Of a stretch of 64,000 nucleotides of DNA, positions 30,893 through 40,189 are shown one piece after another (the stretch's first letter is position 1; the number at the start of each line of letters is the position of its first letter). A program made the translations under genes and the position numbers. This DNA comes from Myxococcales bacterium (lineage in GTDB: Bacteria; Myxococcota; Polyangia; Nannocystales; Nannocystaceae). The stretch spans positions 346,940 through 410,939 of the forward strand of contig JAEUJW010000067.1 of NCBI GenBank assembly GCA_016793465.1. Direction: 5' to 3'. The notes below the pieces were generated by a model that was not told the DNA's origin, did not search any database, and saw nothing but the letters and a program-made list of their open reading frames with translations.

Positions 30893-31203
30893 ATTTATAA
30901 GCGACAGGCTTATCGGGCGCGCAAATTAGCGCGTGCTCCAAGGTCCGACTCGCCGCGAAGTCGGGCGACAGCCCGTGTACAGCTCGGTCCCGGTCACGCG
31001 GGAGTTTGGAGGACCAGCGGCGATCTCTGACCGAACTTGGCTCGAAGTGGACTCGGAGTGGCTACCGGGCGGGGATGTATGGGGACGGACGGTTTCGCGC
31101 GAAAGCTTCCAGCGATGCGCAGCTTGGGGAATTGAAGACGTTGCGGCGATGCCGGGATCCGTGCAATCGCTGCTGATACACTCGGGCTGCAGAGAGGGTG
31201 GTA
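30893..31203. other. Intergenic stretch with two small hairpins
   Basis: 311 bases. ATAAGC/GCTTAT (30897-30902 with 30908-30913) overlaps the region just after the paralogue B stop, and CGCGC/GCGCG (30918-30922 with 30929-30933) follows; together they may terminate transcription. The remainder has only weak open frames and AGAGAGGG (31191-31198), the ribosome binding site of the next gene. Confidence 0.4.
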
Positions 31204-32241
31204 ATGATGGCCGAAGAGGGGAGAACGGAGGGGCCGCGCGTCCGCGCCCGTTATTCGCGTTTGTTCGATCTGCCCGAGGGTCCGATGAGTCGCGCGCGCC
31301 GGGAGGCTTCTGCGGCGACCCTTGAAGGGCTTCGCTTCCGGTTCGCGGAGCCCGATGCACTCTTTGTGATCGATATCCTGCTCCGGCTCGGCGAGGTCGG
31401 CACCTTCGATCTCGAGGGGTCGCTGCGAAAGATCGGCGGTCAAATCGGCGAGTTGTTGGGCAAGCAACCTGAACACGAACGCTTCTACCGGGGGATGCGG
31501 GCGCTGGCCGGGCGGACGTGTCTCGTCGAACGAGTCAGCCGACAGATCTGGCGGCTGTCCATGGCCGGGATCACCGACCCGAGTTCACCACGCCACCGCC
31601 GTTTGCTCGAGGAGACGCCGAGCCCTTGTCGGCTGGACGTCGCACAACGGCGCGAGGATGCGGAGCAGCCCGAGCCGATCGACACTGAGCGACAGGGTGA
31701 GCACGTGGAACACGACGCGATGTCGGCCGAGTTCGTGGCGCTGCGCGACGAGGTGAAGCGGCTCGCCGACGTGGCCGACGCGCTCCGACACGAGCGCGAC
31801 ACCCAGCTGGTGCGGGCTGACGGGCTGGCGGCGGAACAGCGGCAACTCGAGGAGCGCCTGCTCGAGCGGGAGATCGAGGTCGAAGCGCTCGAGCGCCAGC
31901 TCGCCGCTCTCCGCGACCAACAAGCCGCGCCCGTCGAGCCCGACAAGCTGAAGGCGCTCAAGGCCACGCTCAAGTCGGAGCGGGAGAAGCGAAAGGCGGC
32001 GGAGATCCGACTTCGCCGGTTGCTGTCGGCGCTGAAGGTCAAACTCGAGGGCGTGGGCGACGTGCCCGGGGACATCGAGCTCGATCGGATCCTGTGGGCC
32101 TCGCTGGAGGCCACGTTCGCGGAGCACCTCGACGCGCTCGTAGCCGAGGAAGACGACCCCGAGCTCGAGCCAGGTCGGGAGGTGGAACTCCGGGCAGATG
32201 CCGAGCTGACGAGGGCGTTGATCCTTCGGGTACGGAGGTAA
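31204..32241 (+). CDS. Hypothetical protein with helical N-terminal domain and coiled coil
   Basis: 345 aa, unrecognised. An N-terminal alpha-helical region (about 15-120; RREASAATLEGLRF... IDILLRLGEVGTFDLEGSLRKI... RQIWRL) that could be a winged helix, a linker, then a strong coiled coil (about 173-280, Leu/Glu/Arg heptads) and an acidic tail. ATG 31204 (or 31207) has AGAGAGGG upstream. The stop lies 5 bases before an ATG (32246) and 60 bases before the start chosen for the next gene. Likely part of one operon with the next gene. Confidence 0.55.
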   Translation: MMAEEGRTEGPRVRARYSRLFDLPEGPMSRARREASAATLEGLRFRFAEPDALFVIDILLRLGEVGTFDLEGSLRKIGGQIGELLGKQPEHERFYRGMRALAGRTCLVERVSRQIWRLSMAGITDPSSPRHRRLLEETPSPCRLDVAQRREDAEQPEPIDTERQGEHVEHDAMSAEFVALRDEVKRLADVADALRHERDTQLVRADGLAAEQRQLEERLLEREIEVEALERQLAALRDQQAAPVEPDKLKALKATLKSEREKRKAAEIRLRRLLSALKVKLEGVGDVPGDIELDRILWASLEATFAEHLDALVAEEDDPELEPGREVELRADAELTRALILRVRR

Positions 32242-32300
32242 GGCGATGCAGGCCGGCGCCGTCGTCCGCGGTCCCATCCGCCCGCCCCTTCCCGAAAAAA

Positions 32301-34178
32301 ATGGCCAACGGCAAGATGAGGCACGTGCGTCCGACCCACCGCTCAAAACTTCTGATCCCTGGAGGAAATCTGGAGGACTTGGCGCTCCTGCACTGCGAGT
32401 GGACGCTGGGCCTCGGCCGCTTCGCGGCGCTCCGCCAGTCGCGGCTCGCCGTCGGGATCCCCACCGACGTGCGTCCGGCCGATCTGGTCGGTGAGCATGG
32501 CGAGCGCTGGCTGTTCCGATTTTCGCTGCCGACGGATCACGGCGTCCGAACGAGCGCCGTCCGGATCTCCGCCACGAGCGACGGAGTGGTGGTCGAGCAC
32601 CTCGTCGTGAACGAGCAGCAACAGCCCGGGGAGCCGTCGGCGGATTCGCCCGAGACGACCCGGATGCTCGTCGACTTGCCCGACGTCCGGCCGGCGATGC
32701 TCCGCGGGTTCGCACCAAGTGTGGTCGGCGAGCGCGACGTCCCCGAACTGGTCGATCGCGCCTTGGTGCCCGATCGCGAGGTGCCGATCGTGCTGGTCTC
32801 GGTCGACAACTCGACGCGGGAGCCCCTCCTGGACCCTCACGAGCTTGCGCGTCGCCTCGCTGGTATGGCCCGGGTCGTCTGGCTGTCGACGGTCGCGGCT
32901 TCGCGGCGCCTCAAGGACGAACTGATGGCGCGCGGGTTCTCCGAGAAGTTCGGATGCTTCCACGGCGGGGTGCGGATCCTCTGGCCCGGCATCCAGCGAC
33001 GCGACGACCCATACGATCACCTCCTCCTGCTCCCGGTGCGACTCCATCCGATCCCCGAGCGGGCGCGGGCCGAATGGGTGGCCGGTGTCTTCTGCGAGAT
33101 GATCGCCGAGGACGAAGATCTCCGCGCTCGACTCCGGGAAGTCGAGGCGCCACCGCGACCTGAACCCCCGCGGCGCTCCTCCTCGCCGCCGGGTGAGGCC
33201 GGCGCACCGCGCTCGCCCACCACGTCGGCGGCCGGAGCTCGCGTCATCCTCGGCGAGCCGCAGCCACCGCCGGCGCCCGCGCCGACGCCGTGGCGACCTG
33301 CAGCCGGTAGCGCTCAGCCCCTGGTGGCCCCGCCGCCGGCATCGACCGAGACGCCACAGCCAGCTGCGGCGACACCCTCTACGCGCATCCGCCGGGAGTC
33401 GGCGGACACGGCTATGGCCGCCGACCTCCCAGCGGAGCCCTCTCGTCCCTCATCGCCGGCGAGCCCCCCACCCGTGGTAGCGCCGGTCGAGCCGGGGCCT
33501 GACGAGACCGCGGCGTCCCCTGGTGATGTCGCTCGTGACGAGCCCGGGCACCCCGCCCCGTCCAGCGGACGGCGACCGGCAGAGACCACCTGGTCGCGCC
33601 TCGCCAGCGACGTGGTCGCAGCCGCCGAACTCGCCGAGGAGCTCGAGAAGGACCTCGAGGCGATACGCCGGGAGCTGATGGACTCGCGCAAGGCGCAACG
33701 GCGGGCCGAGCAGGAGCGCGACGAGGCCGTCGAGGCGCGGTTCACCGTGAAGTCGGTGCGCGAGGCCCTCGATCTCGCCGAGGCGTGCTTTCCCGATCGA
33801 CTGACGGTCCTCGCCAGCGCTCGCGCCTCGGCCGACGCCTCGCCCTTCCGAGACCCCGCACGAATTTTCGAAGTGCTCAGCCTCCTCGCCTTCTTCGGCA
33901 GGCACGACGGCGACTGCGAGGCTGCGCTGCAAAAAGTGACGGGTGCCGGCGCCCGCTGGCGACCGCGGGACAGCCCCGACACCACCGCCCGGTTCGGCGG
34001 CCAGCGAACGTGGGTCGGCGGAGACGGCACGCGCAAGCTGTTTCGCCGCCACCTCACCCTCGGCCACGGCGTCGACGCCCAGCGTTGTGCCCAGATCTAC
34101 TACGACGTCGCCGGGGACGGACGGATCGAGATCGCGTGGGTCGGCGAACACCGGCCGACTGTCAGCGAGGACACCTGA
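32301..34178 (+). CDS. Large hypothetical protein with Pro-rich linker, coiled coil and C-terminal beta domain
   Basis: 625 aa. An N-terminal alpha/beta region (about 1-285) contains a PIVLVSVDNSTREPLLDPHEL segment and later WLSTVAASRRLKDELMARGF and GGVRILWPG. A Pro/Ala linker (about 285-430), a coiled coil (about 433-490) and a C-terminal domain with LFRRHLTLGHGVDAQRCAQIYYD and IEIAWVGEHRP follow. I do not know a function. ATG 32301 has no ribosome binding site. The strong site GGAGGTAA instead precedes ATG 32246, which is in another frame that meets this one at a run of seven A (32295-32301). A slip there would join them. Confidence 0.55.
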   Translation: MANGKMRHVRPTHRSKLLIPGGNLEDLALLHCEWTLGLGRFAALRQSRLAVGIPTDVRPADLVGEHGERWLFRFSLPTDHGVRTSAVRISATSDGVVVEHLVVNEQQQPGEPSADSPETTRMLVDLPDVRPAMLRGFAPSVVGERDVPELVDRALVPDREVPIVLVSVDNSTREPLLDPHELARRLAGMARVVWLSTVAASRRLKDELMARGFSEKFGCFHGGVRILWPGIQRRDDPYDHLLLLPVRLHPIPERARAEWVAGVFCEMIAEDEDLRARLREVEAPPRPEPPRRSSSPPGEAGAPRSPTTSAAGARVILGEPQPPPAPAPTPWRPAAGSAQPLVAPPPASTETPQPAAATPSTRIRRESADTAMAADLPAEPSRPSSPASPPPVVAPVEPGPDETAASPGDVARDEPGHPAPSSGRRPAETTWSRLASDVVAAAELAEELEKDLEAIRRELMDSRKAQRRAEQERDEAVEARFTVKSVREALDLAEACFPDRLTVLASARASADASPFRDPARIFEVLSLLAFFGRHDGDCEAALQKVTGAGARWRPRDSPDTTARFGGQRTWVGGDGTRKLFRRHLTLGHGVDAQRCAQIYYDVAGDGRIEIAWVGEHRPTVSEDT

Positions 34179-34373
34179 CTCCGCGGCGCCAGGCAATGCG
34201 AATTTCCTCGCCGGGAGACCTCGAAACGGCAGCCGGTTGGCTCGGTCCCGCCCCTCGTTATCCGTCGACTCTCACCGACGATCGTCCGGCACAAGCCGTT
34301 GGGGCCTCGAGCCCTCGATTTGTCAACGACACCAGGGCGAGCCGCTGCGATGCTAGACGGGCGAAGATGAGCT

Positions 34374-36992
34374 GTGGTATGGCTCCGGCAGCATCGGAGC
34401 CTCGTGCCCCCCAAGACAGTAAAAAACCACAAAGCTGCCAAGGCTGCACCTCAGTCTCCGCGTGCGAGAAAAGCAAGTAAGAGCGCTGCAGATCTGCCGA
34501 AGGTGACAGATACAGAGGCAGAAGCTTATGCGTTCATCCGTGAGCAACTGCGTGATATCGGCTGGGTGGTGAAGAATCCTTCTCGTCATGTAGAAGGTGA
34601 AGTATGGACACAGAATCAATGCTTGTCCCATCCCGAGATTAAACGCTGTTTAGTCCTGAAGCGACCCGAGAACATTGTACGTCTGACCGAAACCAGCGTC
34701 TGGGTGATTGAAGCCAAGCGAGATCGTAGTTCGTTGCAAAAAGCACTTACGGAGGCAGAAGACGACTACGCATGGCCCATTCAAAACGGTGGCCAAATAA
34801 GAGTCCCTCTTATCAGCGGTGTGGCCGGCAATGATTCTACTGGGTACGAGATTCGCACCAAACTACTCGTCGGATCTAGATACAAGCTCGTTACTATTAA
34901 CGGGGTCGAAGCCACAGGATTTCTTGATAGAAAGACTATTGAAGCTCTACTTGAGTCAGGAAAGCCCGCCATTGCAGATCTTGTTATCGATGAGGTAACC
35001 TTTCTAAAAGCGGCGGAGCGGATCAATAGAATATTGCATGACGGCGGAATTAACAAGAATGATCGCGCCAAAGTAATGGCTGCACTGCTGTTAGCCCTTC
35101 TGCACGACACGGTACCAAGTGTTGACTCCGATCTTCCGGTCTTGATTGAGGACATAAATTCCCGCACAAAATCCGTGCTCAACAAGCACGGAAAAAGAGA
35201 TTTTCAGCCGTTCGTCCACATCCAACCTCCTACAAATGCCGAAAATCATGTTAAATATAAAGCCGCCATTGTACGAACGATTCAAGAACTGACCAACCTT
35301 AGCATCAAGTCTGCGATGAATTCAGGCGCAGATGTGCTTGGTAAATTTTATGAAGTATTCCTTAAGTATGGCAATGGTGCAAAGGAGATCGGCATTGTCC
35401 TAACTCCACGACACCTCACTCGCTTCGCTGTCGACGTTGTTGGAGTCGGACAAAATGACCTTGTATTCGATCCTGCCTGTGGCACTGGCGGATTTCTCGT
35501 TGCTGCATTTGATCATGTGCGAAAGCGATTGAGTTCCACGCAACTTGATCGCTTTAAGCGAAATAGCATTTTTGGCATCGAGCGCGAATCTGGTGTGGCC
35601 GCACTGGCAATCGTGAATATGATCTTCCGAGGGGATGGAAAAAATAACATCGTAGAGGCAAGTTGTTTCTCGAAATTCCTAAAAAGATCGACGACAACTG
35701 ATGGCCAGCCTACGGCAAAGTATACTCGAGAACCCCCTAGCCATGGAGATGAGCCTGTTACCCGGGTTTTCATGAATCCTCCGTTCGCTCTTCGAGAGAG
35801 TGATGAGCGAGAGTACAGATTTATTGACACGACATTGAAAAGCATGGCAGATGATGGCATTATGTTTGCCATTGTTCCTTTGTCGGTCATGTCTGAAGCT
35901 GGTACCGTAGCGAAATGGCGACGTGACGTGCTACTCGCGCACCACACCCTGCTTTCAGTTGTTACGTTTCCAATGGAGGTCTTCTATCCGGTGAAAAACG
36001 TTACTGTTGCACTTGTGCTGCGTAAGGGAACACCACATCCTTCTGATCAAAAAGTCCTATGGGCGAAGATGGCCGATGACGGATTTAGAAAATCCAAGGC
36101 GAAGAGGCTTCCTATTCCCGGATCAGACAGGAGAGATATGGAGAAAATTTCCCCTGTGCTTCGTTCATTCATTAATGACCCATCCATCAAGGTTGAATCG
36201 GTTCCATCCCTTCTGCATGCCTGCCCGATTGATCTTTCAGATCCGATCACAGAACTCGTTCCCGAAGCATATCTGGGCAGCAAGATTCCTGATGCAAAAA
36301 CCTTGGCGACAATGCTGGATGAGCAGATTCGCAGCAACATCTCCGGCCTCGTAATCGCGGACCTTCGATTTCGTGTAGGAGGGGGTGGCGAGAGTGAACG
36401 GAACATTATCGACGGTAGCCCCGAGCGTAATGGTGCAAGTGCTTCCTCGGTTGCCATGCCAGAGTTGCCAGAGTTTCGAGAAATAGCCGTCGGAGCGCTG
36501 TTCGATCTCCAACCTGGCCACTATCACGGGTTGGATGAGTTAGATGAAGGAAGTGTGCCGCTTGTTTCGTGCTCCATCATGGATAACGGAATCTCGGGGC
36601 TCTACGATATTCCACCCGAGATGCACTACCGAAACGCGCTGACGATTGCGTTCAACGGAACGCCATTGGCAACCTATCTTCACCCTTACACTTTTGGTGC
36701 GAAGGACGATGTCGCAGTTGCGGTGCCGAAAAGCAACTTAGAGCCGGAGGTCGCGGTTTTCATTCAGGCTGCGTTGAACGCGGAGCGTTGGAGATTTTCC
36801 TACTACCGAAAATGCTACCGTGCCAGACTTGAAAGATTGACGATTCGGCTGCCTGTTATCTCGGGCAGTGCGACTTTGAATCGAGAGTTTATGATTGCGG
36901 CGATCCGCACGCAACCGTACTGGTGGTTCTTGGCGCCACGGCTGAGTGGTTGGAATCATGTGGCAGGTGAAGTGGCGCCGAACTCACAGTAA
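34374..36992 (+). CDS. Single-chain type IIG-like restriction-modification protein (N6-adenine methylase)
   Basis: 872 aa. A Lys-rich N-terminus; a nuclease-like segment (about 75-135) with the EAK of a PD-(D/E)XK site at 113-115 (VWVIEAKRD); an HsdM-type helical region; an N6-adenine methylase core with motif I DPACGTGGF at 366-374 and motif IV NPPF at 468-471; and one HsdS-like target recognition domain (about 700-860). One chain thus holds cutting, methylating and recognition parts. It is markedly AT-richer than all neighbours, a sign of separate acquisition. Start GTG 34374 or GTG 34404, the latter with GGAG upstream. It is the clearest defence gene of the island. Confidence 0.8.
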   Translation: MVWLRQHRSLVPPKTVKNHKAAKAAPQSPRARKASKSAADLPKVTDTEAEAYAFIREQLRDIGWVVKNPSRHVEGEVWTQNQCLSHPEIKRCLVLKRPENIVRLTETSVWVIEAKRDRSSLQKALTEAEDDYAWPIQNGGQIRVPLISGVAGNDSTGYEIRTKLLVGSRYKLVTINGVEATGFLDRKTIEALLESGKPAIADLVIDEVTFLKAAERINRILHDGGINKNDRAKVMAALLLALLHDTVPSVDSDLPVLIEDINSRTKSVLNKHGKRDFQPFVHIQPPTNAENHVKYKAAIVRTIQELTNLSIKSAMNSGADVLGKFYEVFLKYGNGAKEIGIVLTPRHLTRFAVDVVGVGQNDLVFDPACGTGGFLVAAFDHVRKRLSSTQLDRFKRNSIFGIERESGVAALAIVNMIFRGDGKNNIVEASCFSKFLKRSTTTDGQPTAKYTREPPSHGDEPVTRVFMNPPFALRESDEREYRFIDTTLKSMADDGIMFAIVPLSVMSEAGTVAKWRRDVLLAHHTLLSVVTFPMEVFYPVKNVTVALVLRKGTPHPSDQKVLWAKMADDGFRKSKAKRLPIPGSDRRDMEKISPVLRSFINDPSIKVESVPSLLHACPIDLSDPITELVPEAYLGSKIPDAKTLATMLDEQIRSNISGLVIADLRFRVGGGGESERNIIDGSPERNGASASSVAMPELPEFREIAVGALFDLQPGHYHGLDELDEGSVPLVSCSIMDNGISGLYDIPPEMHYRNALTIAFNGTPLATYLHPYTFGAKDDVAVAVPKSNLEPEVAVFIQAALNAERWRFSYYRKCYRARLERLTIRLPVISGSATLNREFMIAAIRTQPYWWFLAPRLSGWNHVAGEVAPNSQ

Positions 36993-37149
36993 CGCTGGCG
37001 GCAGCCACGACAAGCCGAGCCTGGAGGCCAGCACGTGGCGAAAGGATGAGTCGCCTACGGCAGGCGGGCGGGTACACGAGGAACTCACCGCCCGCGACTT
37101 GGCCCGTGGCGCCGAACTGGTCGCATCGTTGCGAAAGGGAGCCGAATGA
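36958..37149 (+). CDS. Possible small ORF overlapping the end of the modification gene
   Basis: 63 aa from ATG 36958, overlapping the previous stop by 35 bases. The N-terminal half is basic and the C-terminal half (EELTARDLARGAELVASLRKGAE without a break) looks helical. Nothing is recognised. It may be chance or a small partner protein. Confidence 0.25.
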   Translation: MWQVKWRRTHSNAGGSHDKPSLEASTWRKDESPTAGGRVHEELTARDLARGAELVASLRKGAE

Positions 37150-37151
37150 CC

Positions 37152-37598
37152 CTACAAGCCGGACATGTCGACGTCCGCGAGGTCTCGCCCCTCACTGTCC
37201 TCGGCGAGCCGCGCGAGCGTCTGGACCGCGGGGTCGAACGTGAACGAGTGCCGCGCGCCGGGCGGCATGGTGCGCGGGCGACACAGGTACAGCCGCCCCT
37301 GAGCCAGCAAGTACGGGTTGCCCTTGCTGGTGACGTAGAAGACCTCATCGTCGACGACGAATACCGGGAGCACCTCGCCGTTCTCGGAGAAGCTGGACAG
37401 AACATCCATGACCCGCTTCTCGTCGTCCGTCCGGCGCCTCGGCACGATGTAGTCGGCTCCCGTCGGACGTTCGGCGGGTGCCACATGAAGACCCCCCGTC
37501 GCGTCCAGGAGCCGCCACCACCGATCGCCCACAAATCCGAAGCTCCCCTCGGTGGACCGATAAACCCCGAACTGCACATTGCTTGCAGTGCCTGACAT
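37152..37598 (-). CDS. Small hypothetical protein
   Basis: 148 aa from ATG 37598, preceded by GGAGGGA at the right distance, which decides this start over ATG 37658 upstream. Mostly beta-rich (FGVYRSTEGSFGFVGDRWWRLLD; VLPVFVVDDEVFYVTSKGNPYLLAQGRLYLC). No signal peptide or known motif. It faces the modification gene and ends two bases from the small ORF. It may be a cytosolic immunity or accessory protein; that is a guess. Confidence 0.6.
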   Translation of the reverse strand: MSGTASNVQFGVYRSTEGSFGFVGDRWWRLLDATGGLHVAPAERPTGADYIVPRRRTDDEKRVMDVLSSFSENGEVLPVFVVDDEVFYVTSKGNPYLLAQGRLYLCRPRTMPPGARHSFTFDPAVQTLARLAEDSEGRDLADVDMSGL

Positions 37599-37743
37599 GT
37601 TCGTCCCTCCGCGCGCGTTTTTGAACAGTCTCCAACCGTACATCCACCCTAGTTGCATGTTCGGCGGATGTCAAGCGGATGGTCTTCGCATGTCATCCAA
37701 CAACGCCAGGATCGGCCTGCCCCCAGGCTAAAGTGCTTCTTTC

Positions 37744-38094
37744 ATGGTTGCGGACCCCAACGAGGTGACGACCGCGGAGATCGCGCAAGCGGTCGGTGTG
37801 TCCCGCCAGACCATCCTGAGCTGGGGCGACAAGGACTGCCTACCCAAGCGCTACACGCAGTTCCGAGGGAGCTACGGCCGGTCGTCACGCTGGCCGGCAT
37901 TCACGATCCCGCTAGCCCTCTACGTCCGTACGGCCTTGCGCCGGTCCTCATTCGCAGATATTGCGCGCGCAGTCAAGCCGATCCTCGACGCCGAGGTCGC
38001 CTGGGTCAATCAACAGATCGGCTCGGGCAGAACAATCGAGCAACTATTGAACGACCCCGAGACGGTCAAACACCGTCAGGACGATAATCGCTAA
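37744..38094 (+). CDS. Small HTH DNA-binding protein
   Basis: 116 aa. Residues 8-36 (TTAEIAQAVGVSRQTILSWGDKDCLPKR) form an HTH of the MerR/excisionase type; the rest is helical with several Arg and an acidic end. Likely a transcription regulator of the island, or a recombination directionality factor for excision. It is divergent from the gene at 37152-37598, a common arrangement for autoregulators. No clear ribosome binding site, so it may be leaderless. Confidence 0.6.
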   Translation: MVADPNEVTTAEIAQAVGVSRQTILSWGDKDCLPKRYTQFRGSYGRSSRWPAFTIPLALYVRTALRRSSFADIARAVKPILDAEVAWVNQQIGSGRTIEQLLNDPETVKHRQDDNR

Positions 38095-38117
38095 TCGGCA
38101 GGCGATGGGCTGGGAAG

Positions 38118-38999
38118 TTATCCTTGAGGCTCCCATTGTTCGATACAGTAGAGGTGGGCCGCAGCGGTACAGGGACCATTATTATAGAATGACCAGGTCA
38201 TATCAGTCATGTCGATGAGGCCCGTCCCACCCTGATAGGATTCGTCGCCCGTCCAGTCCGCACAGAAGTCGGCACCAGTGGCGGTGCCGTCGTAGAGGGT
38301 GCTCGTCCACGCCCGGGATGTTTGGGTCTGGGAGTTCTCGTCGACGTTGATAGGGTGCTCCAGCGCGCCAGCGGCGAGAGCATCCCAACTCTGTGCGACG
38401 ACGAGGCCGTTGACAAGCACGTAGCGACCGCGTGAGTGAGTCAGGCGCTCGGCAGCGGATATCGTGGATGAACTGAGCCATGCGCGGTAGGTGTCGAACC
38501 TCGGCAAGTCGGCCAGAGCAGCGAGCATCCGGCAGCGCTGGTCCGCGCCGGCGAGGCCGTCGATGTTGCCCTGGTAGAGCTGGCTGGTGACAAAAACGGT
38601 GGAGTCGCGGGCGCAGTCTTTACAGCCGTCGTCAGGGATGTCGTTCATGTCGTCGCAGATTTCGTCATCGTCGACGACACCGTCGCCGCAGAACGATACG
38701 GGTCCAGTAGACGAACTCGTGCTACCTTCCGACTCTGAGCTCTCGTCCGTGTCGGTGCCCGTCTCGCCTGTCGCGGAGGAAACCATGATGGTCGTGTCGG
38801 CGAGCGTCGAATCACCGGTCTCGCTTGATCCGGTCGAGCTACCGGTCGACGTGTCGAGCACAACTGTGGTTTCGCTGCAGAAGGTGACGCCACGCTCGTC
38901 GATGATGTCGTCGATCAGCTCGATCGCACACGCTGGGAGGACGCAAGAGGCGGCAAGCATTACCAAGGCGACGTAGTTGTGTCGGACGGTCTGAGTCAT
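38118..38999 (-). CDS. Lipoprotein with Ser/Thr linker and DUF1554-like domain (copy 2)
   Basis: 293 aa. A signal peptide with lipobox LPAC (Cys24), a Ser/Thr/Glu/Asp-rich linker (about 45-95), one short Cys-rich repeat (CGDGVVDDDEICDD... DGCKDC) and a C-terminal domain of about 160 aa (TVFVTSQLY... ADQRCRMLA... LYCIEQW) of the kind found at the end of myxobacterial surface lipoproteins. Its ATG overlaps the stop of the upstream gene (TGATG), so translation is coupled. The C-terminal domain is related to that of the upstream gene. Confidence 0.75.
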   Translation of the reverse strand: MTQTVRHNYVALVMLAASCVLPACAIELIDDIIDERGVTFCSETTVVLDTSTGSSTGSSETGDSTLADTTIMVSSATGETGTDTDESSESEGSTSSSTGPVSFCGDGVVDDDEICDDMNDIPDDGCKDCARDSTVFVTSQLYQGNIDGLAGADQRCRMLAALADLPRFDTYRAWLSSSTISAAERLTHSRGRYVLVNGLVVAQSWDALAAGALEHPINVDENSQTQTSRAWTSTLYDGTATGADFCADWTGDESYQGGTGLIDMTDMTWSFYNNGPCTAAAHLYCIEQWEPQG

Positions 39000-40147
39000 C
39001 ACTGCTCCACGCAGTACAGCCGGAACTGCCAATCGCAGTCGTAGGTCGAATTGCTGACCCACTGCTTGTTGTCGCTCCACTGCATGAGTAGCTCCTCTTC
39101 CGGGTAGGTATAACCTGTGCGCCCCTTGTCGGCGGGCATGACGCTGGTCCAGTTCTGGCAATGCTGATCCGCGAACAGATTACCATTGATGGTGGTGCCG
39201 GTCCAGACGTCCCACTTGCTCAACGGCTCGCTCCCCTCGGTGAGGTAGATGCCGGGGTTAGGGCCGTTGAGGATGAAGTCGTCCCAGTTATCAGCGACGC
39301 GGACGCCGTTCGGGAGGACGTAGGGGATGGTGCTGTGAACGAAGTTTGTGGCGGGGTTGGAGGTCGTGTCGCTGATGAACGCTTTGAACCCGAGGTGGTT
39401 GTCGAAGCCGGCGTTTTTGGCCAGAGTTTGGCACTTGCCGTCGGCACCCTCGGCGCCTCCGAGCGCGCCGCCTGCATAGAGTTTGCTGGAGACGAACACC
39501 ACGTTGGCGTTAAAGCGGCACACATCGGTGCATGGCACACCGCCATCCGGGAAATTGGTGGTGCCGTTATCAGTGCCGTTGTCGCATTCCTCCGGGCCCT
39601 GGATCTGCCCGTCATTGCACGAGGGCCCCGCCTGGCACTGGGTCGTGCAGCCGCCGTAGAGGTCATCGTTGTTGTTTGGCCCTAGATCGCAGTCTTCGTG
39701 GCCCTGCCATACGAGTCCATCGCCGCATACTGCCCACTGGCACGCGAGGGTGCATTTGCCGTCGTCATTGCTGTTTCCGGCGTACCCCTCGTCGCACTCC
39801 TCGCCGGGGTCCTTAATGCCGTTCCCGCAATTCTCGGTCGACCCGTCCGTGACACCGCTGGAGGAGCTCTCCGCGCTCGTGCTGCCGACGCCGGTCTCGC
39901 TCGAGCCGTCGCCCTCCGGGGCGGTCGAGGTCGAGGTCGTCGTCAGCCAACCGGTCGTGATTAGGCCGGTCGACTCCGTGGTCGTCGGGGTAGTCATCGG
40001 CGGGTCGACCACCGGGCCCGAGGACGAACTGCTCGACGACCCAGGGTCGACCGGACCGCCTGCCGCACCGCTGTCCGAGAAGCAGCCGGACAGCACGGAA
40101 GACGGGCCGAGCGCGAGTGAGAGGAGCAGGAGACCTGGGCACTTCAT
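38999..40147 (-). CDS. Cys-rich-repeat lipoprotein with DUF1554-like domain (copy 1)
   Basis: 382 aa. Lipobox LSGC (Cys22), a Ser/Thr/Gly linker of about 75 residues, then DUF4215-type myxobacterial Cys-rich repeats (CGNGIKDPGEECDEG, CGDGLVWQGHEDCD, CNDGQIQGPEECDNG) and the C-terminal domain shared with the next gene (VVFVSSKLY... GKCQTLAK... LYCVEQ). ATG 40147 is preferred over ATG 40159 because GAGG lies six bases before it. A cell-surface adhesin or recognition role is plausible for this layout. Confidence 0.8.
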   Translation of the reverse strand: MKCPGLLLLSLALGPSSVLSGCFSDSGAAGGPVDPGSSSSSSSGPVVDPPMTTPTTTESTGLITTGWLTTTSTSTAPEGDGSSETGVGSTSAESSSSGVTDGSTENCGNGIKDPGEECDEGYAGNSNDDGKCTLACQWAVCGDGLVWQGHEDCDLGPNNNDDLYGGCTTQCQAGPSCNDGQIQGPEECDNGTDNGTTNFPDGGVPCTDVCRFNANVVFVSSKLYAGGALGGAEGADGKCQTLAKNAGFDNHLGFKAFISDTTSNPATNFVHSTIPYVLPNGVRVADNWDDFILNGPNPGIYLTEGSEPLSKWDVWTGTTINGNLFADQHCQNWTSVMPADKGRTGYTYPEEELLMQWSDNKQWVSNSTYDCDWQFRLYCVEQ

Positions 40148-40189
40148 GGGAGACCTCATGGCGGATCGTCGGGCGTCTCCGGTGATGGG

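Noticed and set aside
30933..31325. A 130-codon forward frame between the paralogue B gene and the coiled-coil gene
   Set aside because: It overlaps the coiled-coil gene in another frame, lacks a ribosome binding site and has no protein-like pattern.
32246..32494. An independent 82-aa gene with a strong ribosome binding site
   Set aside because: Most of it overlaps the long downstream frame and its composition after the A run looks random; it is more likely the true 5' end of the next gene with a slip, as noted in the findings.
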